64,000 nucleotides of DNA from the IMG/VR virus record IMGVR_UViG_3300010400_000002, positions 1 through 64,000 of that record; one strand, written 5' to 3'. The DNA is from a virus. A program made the translations under genes and the position numbers. Below the pieces are notes generated by a model. That model saw only the letters and a program-made list of their open reading frames with translations, had not been told where the DNA came from and did not search any database. Shown in pieces: positions 1-8,936 of the stretch (positions are counted from its first letter, which is position 1; every line of letters begins with the position of its first letter).

Positions 1-2
1 AG

Positions 3-137
3 TTTGTGGAGACGGAAGAACTGGATCAGGCAGGAAATAAAATCAAGAAAGCGGTGTTGAAGGAAGGGCATACCGACGAACAGCACGACGAGGAGATGAT
101 GGCATTCTTAAATGAGTTAGTGGAGATTCATGTATGA
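3..137 (+). CDS. Unknown protein, C-terminal fragment cut by window edge
   Basis: The window opens inside a reading frame that stays open from base 3 and stops with TGA at 135-137. The visible 44 residues are acidic and lysine-rich and end in a helix-like FLNELVEIHV. The stop overlaps the next start in an ATGA arrangement, so this gene is the upstream member of the same plus-strand operon. No family can be recognised from this fragment. Confidence 0.6.
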   Translation, partial: FVETEELDQAGNKIKKAVLKEGHTDEQHDEEMMAFLNELVEIHV

Positions 138-457
138 GTGACAAGTCTGGAATATCAATAGCACTACTTGAGCAGTTCATCAAAGATTTTGGTGGCACTG
201 CGGTAGTGTATAAGCGCACCGATGCAGAAGTGGAGGTGATGCTTCATGACAACCTGAGTTACTATGATCGCATTCTCGATGGATACCTGTACTACATAAA
301 TGAAAAACTGCACACTGGTGCCGGTGGCGCACGAATGTTCTATAAAGCGGCACTTAGGCAGGGATTAAGTCACGCTGAAGCTGTGGAAGGAATATTGGTT
401 ACTGTTGACGGTAATAGTTACAAACTATCTTCTCTCACCGTTCAAAAATCAAAATGA
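134..457 (+). CDS. Unknown small phage protein, 107 aa
   Basis: The start overlaps the upstream stop (ATGA), which fixes the reading frame in the operon. The protein has mixed alpha/beta character, with a tyrosine-rich segment (NLSYYDRILDGYLYYI) around residues 40-55 and no signal peptide or membrane segment. I do not recognise the family. It lies in a run of six small genes just before the large terminase. Confidence 0.7.
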   Translation: MSDKSGISIALLEQFIKDFGGTAVVYKRTDAEVEVMLHDNLSYYDRILDGYLYYINEKLHTGAGGARMFYKAALRQGLSHAEAVEGILVTVDGNSYKLSSLTVQKSK

Positions 458-804
458 GTATGAAGAAAAATTGGAAAACTGTTAATGTTGAATCTGCCTT
501 AGGCGAGAACCTTGGAACAGTCAGCTATATTCCAATGCCTAAAATTTATTCTAATTCAATCATTAAAAAACCAAGAAGTCTTGGTGCAACTACTACATTT
601 TTTGAAACTATGGAAAGTTTACCAAAAGACCTCTATCAATTTTACGTAAAAGTTGTAATGCAGCGTATTTCAAAATCATCATATCCCCTTCTTGGTGGAA
701 CAGAATATTTATCAATAAAAGAAAAGTATCCCAACGCTTTTGAAGAAAATGGTGAGTTAAAGGAACTATCCAAAATTCCATACAAAATAGACAATAATAT
801 TTAA
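454..804 (+). CDS. Unknown small protein, 116 aa
   Basis: It starts in an ATGA overlap with the preceding gene; a second methionine at 460 is an alternative start. The product is basic in its first third, with no evident motif, signal peptide or transmembrane helix. The stop overlaps the next start (TAATG). Base composition is more A/T-rich than the neighbouring terminase gene, as is common for phage accessory genes. Function unknown. Confidence 0.65.
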   Translation: MSMKKNWKTVNVESALGENLGTVSYIPMPKIYSNSIIKKPRSLGATTTFFETMESLPKDLYQFYVKVVMQRISKSSYPLLGGTEYLSIKEKYPNAFEENGELKELSKIPYKIDNNI

Positions 805-1220
805 TGGAACCAATCACGCTATCCTTCGCAATAGTAAATACAGAACTACTCGAAATCCTTGAGTCAAACATAAATGAGTTTGTACTTCATGAGCATCACA
901 TAGAATTCAACGTAAGGTGCCGGTGTAAGTTTAAGGATGATGAAGATGATGATTGGAAAGAAAAAACTGTCAATCATTCCATATCCGCACTCAAAAGAAA
1001 TATTGCAGGAATTGATGTGTATTGGCAGTACAAAGAAAAGTCGTGGCAAATATCAATTTCCATCTCAGGAAAGTCAGGTGATATGTGGTCATCCGTTGCC
1101 TCTAAGAAAGAAGGAATGGAATTTAGAGATAAAATTTATAGTTGGCTGTTTAATAATCAGGACGGCTACTCTTTAGAGATGAAATCACAAGGACTTCAAA
1201 TACCTAAACCAAGACCATAA
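804..1220 (+). CDS. Unknown protein, 138 aa
   Basis: The gene begins at the A of the preceding TAA stop, so it is translationally coupled. Strand-rich segments alternate with an acidic stretch near residues 43-50 (KFKDDEDDDWKEK). The WQYKEKSWQISISISG segment looks like a beta-hairpin. Not recognised; no catalytic motif is visible. The plus-strand neighbours suggest a morphogenesis or accessory role, which is inference only. Confidence 0.65.
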   Translation: MEPITLSFAIVNTELLEILESNINEFVLHEHHIEFNVRCRCKFKDDEDDDWKEKTVNHSISALKRNIAGIDVYWQYKEKSWQISISISGKSGDMWSSVASKKEGMEFRDKIYSWLFNNQDGYSLEMKSQGLQIPKPRP

Positions 1221-1222
1221 CC

Positions 1223-1462
1223 ATGTTCAGCAGCATTAAGGATGCCTTGCAGCTTTCCGAATATCAGTTGAGTGAACTCACGCGATTGATGTGGCATCAG
1301 ATAGAAATGGGTGATGTGAAAATTACCAACGTGATTTTAACTGACTCAGGATACTTGCGAGTCATTTATTTGGAAGCTGACTTTCCACCTACAAAACCTT
1401 TTTGTAAAGAGAACGAACATCAGTTCACGCAAAGGTGTGTTGATATTCCACAGTTCAAATAA
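1223..1462 (+). CDS. Unknown small protein, 79 aa
   Basis: This short frame follows the previous stop by two bases. The N-terminal half is probably helical (LSEYQLSELTRLMWHQIE), followed by strand-like segments. Two cysteines near the C-terminus are too far apart for an obvious metal site. No family recognised. Confidence 0.6.
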   Translation: MFSSIKDALQLSEYQLSELTRLMWHQIEMGDVKITNVILTDSGYLRVIYLEADFPPTKPFCKENEHQFTQRCVDIPQFK

Positions 1463-1467
1463 TTACT

Positions 1468-2019
1468 ATGTTGTACCGCTTCAACCAATCAATGGGTTTT
1501 GAATTCTTTCAAAGTGCGATAGCATTGATACCCGCCTTCGCGAAAATACTTGCCGACAAAGATTATGGACAGGATGCAGCAATATGGTTGCTCGCTATTC
1601 ATGACCCGCGAAGCCCTTATCAGGAAAAGTACCTAAAGGAACAAGAGCGCATTGCCGCTATCAACTACGATATGTTCAAGCGCACGACAATAGGATGGCA
1701 GGATGATGAGCTGATGGAAGCAGCCTGTGATGCGCTTCGTGAACACTATTGGGATGAAGATGTGTACCAACTCAATGCCGTGAACATTGCTATCAGAGAG
1801 GAAACGAAAACACTCTCTATTGCGCCCACAGCGACGGAAAGAAATAAGTGTGCTGACTCCCTTGCATCGCTCAACAAACTTCGAACGACACTACTTGAAA
1901 ATATCGGTGGCAAGATTCGCACGAATGAATTTGATAAGATAAAGTTGAAAAGTGGAAAACAGATTTCTTTCCTGATGAAAGATCAGCAGGCAGAAAAAAT
2001 GGCTGACGCAAACGCATGA
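1468..2019 (+). CDS. Unknown helical protein, possible small terminase candidate by position
   Basis: The 183-aa product is almost entirely helix-predicting and highly charged, with a C-terminal lysine-rich segment. It lies two genes upstream of the large terminase, where the small terminase subunit is often found, and it overlaps the following zinc-finger gene (ATGA). No helix-turn-helix is clear enough to assign TerS, so that role is a positional guess. The start follows a TACTATG context without a Shine-Dalgarno sequence. Confidence 0.6.
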   Translation: MLYRFNQSMGFEFFQSAIALIPAFAKILADKDYGQDAAIWLLAIHDPRSPYQEKYLKEQERIAAINYDMFKRTTIGWQDDELMEAACDALREHYWDEDVYQLNAVNIAIREETKTLSIAPTATERNKCADSLASLNKLRTTLLENIGGKIRTNEFDKIKLKSGKQISFLMKDQQAEKMADANA

Positions 2020-2213
2020 GTAACTCTATTTTTTCCGATAAGGTTAAGTGTAATCTTTGTGATGAATTAATTGAAAGAGGTATTCTTAGAATGATTGTTC
2101 ATCATGAAGAAAAGCATGGGCTACATTTCACTATGAATAATTTGATGAAGGCTCGTACTGAGAAAGGAAGTGCGCTCACGTTGGATGAGGCTTACATAGC
2201 AATTAGAAAGTAA
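2016..2213 (+). CDS. Small zinc-finger-like protein, 65 aa
   Basis: The short protein contains CNLC near residues 12-15 followed by HHEEKH about fifteen residues later, a C2H2-type spacing that could hold one zinc ion. It lies between the helical 183-aa gene and terL, with an ATGA overlap upstream and three bases before the terL start. DNA binding or a role in packaging is plausible but is inferred only from the motif and location. Confidence 0.6.
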   Translation: MSNSIFSDKVKCNLCDELIERGILRMIVHHEEKHGLHFTMNNLMKARTEKGSALTLDEAYIAIRK

Positions 2214-2216
2214 CAC

Positions 2217-4196
2217 ATGCTTCACGAAAACGCTAAACCTAAACCGGAATATAAATACCAGCCTATCCTAAAATACGGCATTCCCAATATGTCACCGGAG
2301 TCGTTAGACTACGACAGGTTTTGGAGTGAAGAGAAGCGCCGCTGCATGGAAGGGTATAAACCACCGGACGGCGTTTGGATCCCGGGAACATATTATTACC
2401 ATCTCAACCACCGACCAATATCACGGCTGCGTTATGAGTTTGACCCGAAGGGATTGAATAAAACGATTGTAGCGCGACCACTGTACCGTGACGGTAATCA
2501 TTTCATCCATGAGAACGTAGATCGCAGGCGCAAAGAAAATAGAGGCGGTATCATCATCCTAAAAGGAAGGCAGATGGGTGTGACCGACGATATGGTAGGC
2601 ATCGTAGATCACACGTCACGATTCTTTATCTCAGCACAGTGTTGTTACGGCACTCCGGACCCTGACCAGTTGGCAAACTTCTACGTAAAGTTTGGGATAG
2701 GAAATGACGGCGTATCGGAAGCATTCTCGCAACCACTGAAAGTAAAAAATGTTGACCAGCGACAAATGGGGTTGGAGTATGACACCCCTTTCGGGAAGAA
2801 AACACTTGGCTCAGAGTCTATAATATTTACATCTGCTATTCCTAAGTCGGCAGTATTCAAAGGAAAGAACTTTGTACTCAGTGTTATTGATGAAGTGGGA
2901 ATGTTCGGCAAAGGCAAGAAAGAAAAAGATTTAGGAAAGGGAAGTCGCGCTGTAACGCTCTCACAATTTTGGGGTGACACCGTGGACTGTTGGAAGCGTG
3001 GTGACTCATGGTACGGGTTTCCGATTCTGCTCGGAACGGTAGATCAGATCAACTACGCTAAGAACACCGACCTCGAAAAGTTTTGGATGAATTGCGACCT
3101 ATATGATTTGGAGCGACTGCTACTGCCTGCCGACTATATGTATGGTGACTGCATAGACCTGCTTACAGGAATAAGTGACAGACCACGGGCACGAAACATA
3201 ATTCTGAAGAAGAGAAAGAAACTTGACCAGCTTGAAGATAAAACGGACTACTGGAAAGAAGTTCAGAACCATCCTCTCAATGAAGATGAACTGTTCCTTA
3301 TCACTATCAACTCGTTTGTCAATGCGATACGGGTGAAGGAGCAGATTATCCGCGTGAACAATAATCGCGCACTGCAAGAGCAGTGTATGGAAGGGGAACT
3401 GATTTGGGAGCGGGTGAATAATGACGGTAAGTTGGAATACACAGGAAAAGTTTTGTTCCTGGAAAAGCCTGGTGGGTTGTGGCGCAAGAATTTTGACCCT
3501 ATCAACTACCTGTATCCTGATACCGACATCGTGTGTGTGGATGACTTTATGAAAGATGATGCACCCAACTCAGAATCACTTGGTGCTATCGTGGCGTGGC
3601 GACGGTTTATCAACCTCGATCAGATTTGGAACATACCCACCATGACCTATTTAGGCAGACCGAAGGTGGAAGAGTTTCATGATGAAGCGTTGAAGTGTGC
3701 TGTATTCTGTCAGGCGCGGGCGGCGGTGGAAAAACTGAATGAGATGATGAAGAACCATTTCCTCAATTCAAAAAAAGTTGTTGGCGCTGACTACCTCAAG
3801 ATATTTCCGTTCGTCAATGGAAAGCATGTGAAACCAAGTGATGCCTATGGTTATGATATGCAGGCACTCAAGCCACAGTCAATACAACGAATTTGCAATT
3901 GGACGGATTCACCGTACATCGAAAACTGTTTTGATATCCGTTACCTCAAGAACATTGCAATCTTCGGAAAGCAGAACTCTGACTTAGGAAGTGCCACCGC
4001 TGTTGCTCTCGCGTGGGTAGATGACATGGCTGCTGTTCCGGTGCAGAAAGCCGATGAAGTTCAGGACGGGGCACAGGTGGGGTTGCAGTACCAATTCAAG
4101 AAGGACGGGCATTTGATCCAGATGGTGAACCGCAATGTGAATGATGGACGTGAGAAATTTCCTAAACTAAAATGGTTGAAAACTCAAAACGCATAA
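2217..4196 (+). CDS. terL: Large terminase subunit (ATPase-nuclease)
   Basis: This is the packaging motor that pumps DNA into the procapsid and cuts concatemers. The N-terminal ATPase domain has a P-loop-like segment, KGRQMGVTDD (about residues 116-125), and a Walker B strand, SVIDE, ending at D225-E226. A C-terminal RNase H-like nuclease domain is suggested by an aspartate-rich strand near residue 442 (VCVDDF) followed by SLGAIVAWRR. The length of 659 aa fits the family. The P-loop lacks the usual GK before the threonine (MGVT), a deviation I recall in some distant phage terminases. The gene precedes portal, as in most tailed phages. The family call is confident; the nuclease residues are approximate. 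Confidence 0.9.
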   Translation: MLHENAKPKPEYKYQPILKYGIPNMSPESLDYDRFWSEEKRRCMEGYKPPDGVWIPGTYYYHLNHRPISRLRYEFDPKGLNKTIVARPLYRDGNHFIHENVDRRRKENRGGIIILKGRQMGVTDDMVGIVDHTSRFFISAQCCYGTPDPDQLANFYVKFGIGNDGVSEAFSQPLKVKNVDQRQMGLEYDTPFGKKTLGSESIIFTSAIPKSAVFKGKNFVLSVIDEVGMFGKGKKEKDLGKGSRAVTLSQFWGDTVDCWKRGDSWYGFPILLGTVDQINYAKNTDLEKFWMNCDLYDLERLLLPADYMYGDCIDLLTGISDRPRARNIILKKRKKLDQLEDKTDYWKEVQNHPLNEDELFLITINSFVNAIRVKEQIIRVNNNRALQEQCMEGELIWERVNNDGKLEYTGKVLFLEKPGGLWRKNFDPINYLYPDTDIVCVDDFMKDDAPNSESLGAIVAWRRFINLDQIWNIPTMTYLGRPKVEEFHDEALKCAVFCQARAAVEKLNEMMKNHFLNSKKVVGADYLKIFPFVNGKHVKPSDAYGYDMQALKPQSIQRICNWTDSPYIENCFDIRYLKNIAIFGKQNSDLGSATAVALAWVDDMAAVPVQKADEVQDGAQVGLQYQFKKDGHLIQMVNRNVNDGREKFPKLKWLKTQNA

Positions 4197-4209
4197 TACC
4201 TTCACCGCT

Positions 4210-4488
4210 ATGAATAGAAAAACTTTTCTCCAATCAATACTCTCTCTCGTAGCATTGCAAGTGTTGAAACCAATTCGGTCACTGTATAGCGAATCAAATT
4301 TATTCAGAGGATATGAGGAAGGGAAAACGTATCCATATTTTCCGCCGAATCTAATATGTGGCTATCGCTTTAAAACCTATGAAGGTGATAATACTGTTTG
4401 GTATGCTATGGGTGAATTAGAGTTTGAAAATAATATTTGGGAACCTGATGAAATAGAAGTTGTTGGAACTTACGCCTACCTAAAATAA
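4210..4488 (+). CDS. Small exported or membrane-anchored protein, 92 aa
   Basis: The N-terminus MNRKTFLQSILSLVALQ resembles a signal peptide with a Tat-like R-K-x-F-L pattern, followed by a small soluble domain containing aromatic strands. It sits as a one-gene insertion between terL and portal, genes that are usually adjacent. The start has a CCGCTATG context. It could be a lysogenic-conversion or superinfection-exclusion accessory gene; that is inference. Family unknown. Confidence 0.6.
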   Translation: MNRKTFLQSILSLVALQVLKPIRSLYSESNLFRGYEEGKTYPYFPPNLICGYRFKTYEGDNTVWYAMGELEFENNIWEPDEIEVVGTYAYLK

Positions 4489-4493
4489 TCTCA

Positions 4494-6692
4494 ATGATAC
4501 CTGATCTTGAAATTCCGGAAGGAGATGTCGAGCGCAACCAATGGTCGCAGAACATACTCGACTCAGTAAGCCGTTACAGCATGGGCAAGCGATGGAATCA
4601 GATTCGCTACGGCTACATGGATAACTTCCGTAAGTTCCTCGGTGATCTTGAGCTTTCAGATTATGAACACATCCACTCTACCCTCGGCAAACCAAAGCCG
4701 ATGCTGTTTGCTAACTACCCTCTCTTTGAACCTCTCATACAGCAACAGGTAGGTGAATACACTTCGCGTCCCGTTCCGTTCGGGATAAACCGTATCAACA
4801 AAAATGCGTACTCCGACAAACTGCACATGGAGAGCGAGCTTGCCTCAGAGAAAATATTGGAACCGATTTGGGCGCGTATAGAAAAGGAGATGGGAGTGAA
4901 ACTGCCGATAGAGAAAAAGATGCAGTTGATACCTCCACAATTTCAGGGTATGCCTTCTAAGTCTATCCGCGACTACATCGAAGTGAATGTGAAGTATGGA
5001 CTCAACTATTTATACAACACCTATAAATTCGGAAGTCAGTTCTCATTGAACTTATATGACATCATGATTAATGATGACTGCTTTTCTAAGATTGATATTA
5101 TAGGTAATGACCCCGTTATCCGTCACATACCCATTCAGAACGCGATCTTTCAATATGGCGAGGACAACTACATATTCGATGAAGTGCATAACCGCAGTCC
5201 CTTCATGGGCAAAGATGTGTGGATGACCATTGATGCTGCTATTGCGCGATACGGTTACCGGCTGTTACAGAAGCAACGGGAGAAGCTGTTGCAAGATCAA
5301 AAGGGGATGCTGAGTGACACCACTTACATGACATTCCTGAATAACCAATGTGATAACGGGTGGATTGCATATCGCAAAAATGATGGCGGACAATTTCTAC
5401 TCCACGTTATTGACATCGAAGTGAAGGCTATCAACAAAAAGAAATTTCTGAACTCTCCATACACTCCTGACAGAGATGACATCTACGAATCAAAAGATGT
5501 GACTGAGATTTGGGAACTATTCAAAGCCGGTACACAATACGGGCAACCACGGCGACGCAAGAATCAGATTCCCCTTAAAGGAAATTATTTCGACAATCAG
5601 TTTTCTTATTTTGGGATGCTGTCACGGCACTCGTTCTTCCGCAAAGCGTGGCCTGTTCAAATGCTGTGGAACACTTCATGGATGACACTGGAATTTTTGC
5701 TCAACCAAAGTGGTGGCAAGGCAATGCGTTATGCTACCGAACGCAAGCCGGACAATTATGAATATGAAGATGTGGCGTGGATGGGTAAAGTGCTTGGACT
5801 GGTGGTAGAACAGATTCGGGCGGGTGATATTCCCGGGAGAAGCACTGCATCGGGTGAAGTTGACTTTGGTCCTTCCCAATCCATTCAGTATATCGTAGCC
5901 ATGATTCAGTTGCTCAAGCAGACGGCAGCGGAGATGACAGGAGTAAGCAAAGCGCGACAGGGACAGTCAGCTACAACATCTGCTAACAGTTCATTACAGA
6001 CGAGCATAGTACAATCATCATACACTACCAAACCTATTTATGATGTGCTCACGATGCATACGCAAACTGGACTACAGCGATGTGCTGATCTTATTACTTT
6101 TCTATGGGAGGGAGATGAAACTAAGAGTTACATAGGGGGTGACGGTATGCCAGTTGTGTTTAAAGTAGCAAAGGATTTAGGGTTACAAGAACTTGGAATC
6201 TACGTTGATTCCGCTATGCAAGCTGCACAGGAGAAAGAAGTGATACTTGATTTGATGCGACCCCTTACAGCAACAGACCCTCTGATGATTTTGGAGGTGG
6301 TGAAAGTTTTCAATTCTGAAAGTGGTGCTGAAGCAGAACAAATATTGGAACTTGGAATTTCAGCATTGCGGCAGAATCAGCAAGCGATGGAGCAAAGTAA
6401 GATTCAGATTGGCGCTGCTGCCAATGAACTTAAGAAGCGTGAATTGGATATGAAAGAAGAAGAACTGTTCATCAAGAAAACTGTTCCTGTTAAAGTTGCG
6501 GAAACACAAAAAGAGGCAAGTGAAAATGTTCAACTCCTGAAGAATGAGGGAGAAATAAATGCGACAGTTTTAAGCGAGAGAGCTGCATTAGACAGGGATA
6601 TGCTTAACGCTTCGAATGATGAGCAATTACAACAATCACAGATGCAGCAAGAACAAGAGCAACCGCAAGAATCAGAAGCCGTACCAGCATAA
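4494..6692 (+). CDS. Portal protein
   Basis: The 732-aa product occupies the position directly after the terminase and has the size and texture of a portal protein: an alpha/beta body with PLFEPLIQQQVGEYTSRP near the N-terminus and a central YIVAMIQLLKQTAAEMTGVSKARQG segment, here quoted only in part, typical of the clip/stem helices. The C-terminal 130 residues are helical, glutamine- and glutamate-rich, and probably form the crown or barrel. Twelve copies would form the DNA channel at the capsid vertex. The assignment rests on order, length and the TGVSKARQG stem motif. Confidence 0.8.
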   Translation: MIPDLEIPEGDVERNQWSQNILDSVSRYSMGKRWNQIRYGYMDNFRKFLGDLELSDYEHIHSTLGKPKPMLFANYPLFEPLIQQQVGEYTSRPVPFGINRINKNAYSDKLHMESELASEKILEPIWARIEKEMGVKLPIEKKMQLIPPQFQGMPSKSIRDYIEVNVKYGLNYLYNTYKFGSQFSLNLYDIMINDDCFSKIDIIGNDPVIRHIPIQNAIFQYGEDNYIFDEVHNRSPFMGKDVWMTIDAAIARYGYRLLQKQREKLLQDQKGMLSDTTYMTFLNNQCDNGWIAYRKNDGGQFLLHVIDIEVKAINKKKFLNSPYTPDRDDIYESKDVTEIWELFKAGTQYGQPRRRKNQIPLKGNYFDNQFSYFGMLSRHSFFRKAWPVQMLWNTSWMTLEFLLNQSGGKAMRYATERKPDNYEYEDVAWMGKVLGLVVEQIRAGDIPGRSTASGEVDFGPSQSIQYIVAMIQLLKQTAAEMTGVSKARQGQSATTSANSSLQTSIVQSSYTTKPIYDVLTMHTQTGLQRCADLITFLWEGDETKSYIGGDGMPVVFKVAKDLGLQELGIYVDSAMQAAQEKEVILDLMRPLTATDPLMILEVVKVFNSESGAEAEQILELGISALRQNQQAMEQSKIQIGAAANELKKRELDMKEEELFIKKTVPVKVAETQKEASENVQLLKNEGEINATVLSERAALDRDMLNASNDEQLQQSQMQQEQEQPQESEAVPA

Positions 6693-6709
6693 TAAAAAAA
6701 CCAAAATAT

Positions 6710-6961
6710 ATGACTTTAAATGACTTAAAAAAATACATTGACAATGAAGTTTCATTGCATCCTGAAAGATTAGATAATGAAGTAATGATATGGCAACATA
6801 TTGATGATCTTGAAAGAGCCGTTGGCGGTAACGTTGAAAAGAAATATATCCCTACTCAAATTATCAAGTCATTGACAATAGGTGGCAATGCAAAAGAAGA
6901 GTTTGTTTTAGTTCAGGTTCAATCTGCCAATAAATTATATTGGTATGAAAAAATCACATGA
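6710..6961 (+). CDS. Unknown small protein, 83 aa
   Basis: An A-rich leader (AAAAAAACCAAAATAT) precedes the start instead of a Shine-Dalgarno sequence. The protein begins with a helix typical of small phage proteins (TLNDLKKYIDNEV) and ends in beta-strands. It overlaps the next gene by four bases (ATGA). Proteins starting this way are frequent in phages of Bacteroidota, but I cannot name a function. Confidence 0.65.
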   Translation: MTLNDLKKYIDNEVSLHPERLDNEVMIWQHIDDLERAVGGNVEKKYIPTQIIKSLTIGGNAKEEFVLVQVQSANKLYWYEKIT

Positions 6962-7233
6962 TCGTAATAACCCAAGGTGCAATAATCAAAGTGGTGGATA
7001 TTGATTCCGAATACTACATCGGATTCAATATGATTACGGAGTCCTATGTAAAAGTTCCGCAGTCGATATGTGTTGAACTGACGGAGAATGTAGCCAAAGA
7101 GTTGTTGTCCAATGAAAGCCTGAGATGGAGAATCGCAAATGACTTCACTGAGAAGGTAAATAAAATGGGTGCGCTGATGGGTGTTTCTAATAGAACTGTT
7201 CACAGGATTCAAAAAGATTGTATAACAGCATGA
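6958..7233 (+). CDS. Small protein with possible C-terminal DNA-binding helix-turn-helix
   Basis: The 91-aa protein has an N-terminal beta-rich half and a C-terminal segment, FTEKVNKMGALMGVSNRTVHRIQKD, here described as helix, turn (GVS) and recognition-like helix (RTVHRI). This fits a minimal helix-turn-helix. It is chained to its neighbours by ATGA overlaps on both sides. A regulatory role is plausible but not supported by any operator that I can point to. Confidence 0.6.
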   Translation: MIVITQGAIIKVVDIDSEYYIGFNMITESYVKVPQSICVELTENVAKELLSNESLRWRIANDFTEKVNKMGALMGVSNRTVHRIQKDCITA

Positions 7234-7682
7234 TTCAAACAAATGAATTGAAGGTTGGGAATAAAATACATTCATCTTTTGATGAGAAAGTTCACACTGT
7301 TTTAGGTGTTATCGGAAAATGGGATGCTCCACAAAATACCTTAAATGATTCTGTGATGATAGAATCAAGTTGGCTGAAATCAGAGAACTGCATCCCTATT
7401 CCTCTTACCGAAGAATGGCTGAATAAGTTCGGCTTCACATGGATTAAAGACGCGAATACATTTGTGATACCCATTGCAAAAATGAAGTTGCAGAAGATGG
7501 TAATTACATTTGATGGTGATCGTCCCATTATATTTTCAATCGCGGATTATTATACAGGAAAGGAAATGATAGCTATTTACAAAGATGTTTCGGTTCAGTA
7601 TGTTCATCAACTCCAAAATCTCTACTTCTATCTCACAGGTGAGGAACTCGTTTTAAAAGAAACAGCAACAGCAACAGCATGA
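7230..7682 (+). CDS. Bacteroidota phage VHQLQNLY-family protein, copy 1
   Basis: I place the start at 7230, where ATG overlaps the previous stop, because the product then begins MIQTNELKVGN, matching the paralogue at 43011 (MEANELRIKN). Shared landmarks are IPLTEEWLNKFGF around residue 55 and VHQLQNLYFYLTGEEL near the C-terminus. This family is widespread in phages and prophages of Bacteroidota, and its function is unknown. The two copies lie about 36 kb apart in the same orientation, each within small accessory genes. The C-terminus is an odd alanine-threonine tail. Confidence 0.75.
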   Translation: MIQTNELKVGNKIHSSFDEKVHTVLGVIGKWDAPQNTLNDSVMIESSWLKSENCIPIPLTEEWLNKFGFTWIKDANTFVIPIAKMKLQKMVITFDGDRPIIFSIADYYTGKEMIAIYKDVSVQYVHQLQNLYFYLTGEELVLKETATATA

Positions 7683-8104
7683 CCATTGAGATGCGCGAAA
7701 TATTTGAGGGATGGAAAAACTTTCTGCAACAGAAAAGTTTATCACCCGATCAACTGCGTGTTGCTGAAATGCGATTGGAGTCATGTTCAAATTGTGTGTA
7801 TGCTCGTAAGCTGATGGTGCGCAAAGTGATTGACTGGATTTACGATGTGTTCACGAACAAGAATAAAGCGGTGAAGGGAAAAGTGTTCAGTGGATTCTAT
7901 TGTCAAGTTTGTTCATGCCCTCTTGACGTAAAAGTTTTAAGCCCTGCGACGAAATGTCCGCTACCAATTTTTGAAGGAAAGCAATATCCCCATAAAGAAA
8001 GATGGAGTTATGTACACTTCAACGAGAACGGAAAACTCACTACACCCGAAAATGTTTTTATTACTTCAAGTACAGATTCTCCTGAATCATTAATCACAAC
8101 CTAA
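7679..8104 (+). CDS. Cysteine-rich, probably zinc-binding protein, 141 aa
   Basis: Cysteines occur as CSNC near residue 37 and CQVCSC near residue 79, with another in KCPLP about twenty residues later, suggesting one or two zinc ribbons. The N-terminal half is helical and basic. Translation is coupled to the preceding gene by ATGA; an in-frame methionine at 7691 is an alternative start. The role is unknown; zinc-ribbon proteins of this size in phages are often nucleic-acid binding. Confidence 0.65.
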   Translation: MTIEMREIFEGWKNFLQQKSLSPDQLRVAEMRLESCSNCVYARKLMVRKVIDWIYDVFTNKNKAVKGKVFSGFYCQVCSCPLDVKVLSPATKCPLPIFEGKQYPHKERWSYVHFNENGKLTTPENVFITSSTDSPESLITT

Positions 8105-8116
8105 ATTTAAACTACT

Positions 8117-8404
8117 ATGAAAATGACAAACAAATACGACTGCCCCTCAAAGATATGGCGCAAATTCAGTGATGCGGCAAAGAAGATTTACAATGAAGTA
8201 ATGAGTCAATCTCTGAAAAATCAGGACATCACATGCCATCCCAAAGGAGACGAAATAGGTAAGGATGAATGGCACACCATCTGTCATAACTTTTCGTGTT
8301 ATGCTGCATGGGCTTTTGATGGTGAATCGCTTCGTAAAAATGATGAAGTAATTGATATAAGAACTTCAACAGGAAAAAAAGTTAAGAGAAGGAGAGTGGC
8401 ATGA
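8117..8404 (+). CDS. Unknown basic protein, 95 aa
   Basis: The start lies in the context AACTACTATG after an A/T-rich gap of twelve bases. The protein holds several cysteines and histidines (CHPKGD, HTICHNFSC), possibly metal binding, and ends in a strongly basic tail (KKVKRRRVA) suited to nucleic-acid contact. It overlaps the next start by four bases. No recognised family. Confidence 0.6.
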   Translation: MKMTNKYDCPSKIWRKFSDAAKKIYNEVMSQSLKNQDITCHPKGDEIGKDEWHTICHNFSCYAAWAFDGESLRKNDEVIDIRTSTGKKVKRRRVA

Positions 8405-8676
8405 AACAGCCTAACCTATACTTCAATGTAAAAACATTCTGCCCTGAAAATATAGCAGAAAAAGCCGTGAATTTTTTTGCTGCCTGTCATAAGTGTACCT
8501 ACACGAAGTTGCTTCACCAACTGGGATTAAACAACGAGACATTCAAAGATGCTATTGAAGAACAGATAAAAAATGTAGCGAGAATCAAAGACACTACACA
8601 GCGCCTTGAAATTAGTGGAGTACATTTCAGATTGAAGATTAGAAAGGACGGAGTCGCTAAACTGATTAAAGAATGA
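8401..8676 (+). CDS. Unknown small protein, 91 aa
   Basis: The product is mostly helical with a CHKC pair near residue 30 and a C-terminal basic strand pair. It is chained by ATGA overlaps to both neighbours, so it belongs to the same operon of small accessory genes between portal and the glycan cassette. Function unknown. Confidence 0.6.
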   Translation: MKQPNLYFNVKTFCPENIAEKAVNFFAACHKCTYTKLLHQLGLNNETFKDAIEEQIKNVARIKDTTQRLEISGVHFRLKIRKDGVAKLIKE

Positions 8677-8936
8677 GTGAGAAACTAAAACAACTTCAGG
8701 TTGACATCGCCGCTTTCTTCGATCACCCCCGTGGTAGCTCACGCATGGTAAGGGCGAAGCGGGTGCTCAATGTTATGAATAATCATTTGGAAGAACTCAG
8801 CATAAAATCATTTCAGATTGGAAGGGAAACAGATGACATCTTTGAATTGGAGAGACAGTTGAAAACTGATGGGCTGCTTCCGCGCTCATGCGACCTTAAC
8901 TCACGCTTTGAAAAAATACTTTCACGATATGAATGA
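8673..8936 (+). CDS. Unknown helical protein, 87 aa
   Basis: An ATGA start overlap and an entirely helix-prone, charged sequence are the only features visible. The end overlaps the next gene by eight bases if that gene starts at 8929. No motif found. Confidence 0.6.
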   Translation: MSEKLKQLQVDIAAFFDHPRGSSRMVRAKRVLNVMNNHLEELSIKSFQIGRETDDIFELERQLKTDGLLPRSCDLNSRFEKILSRYE

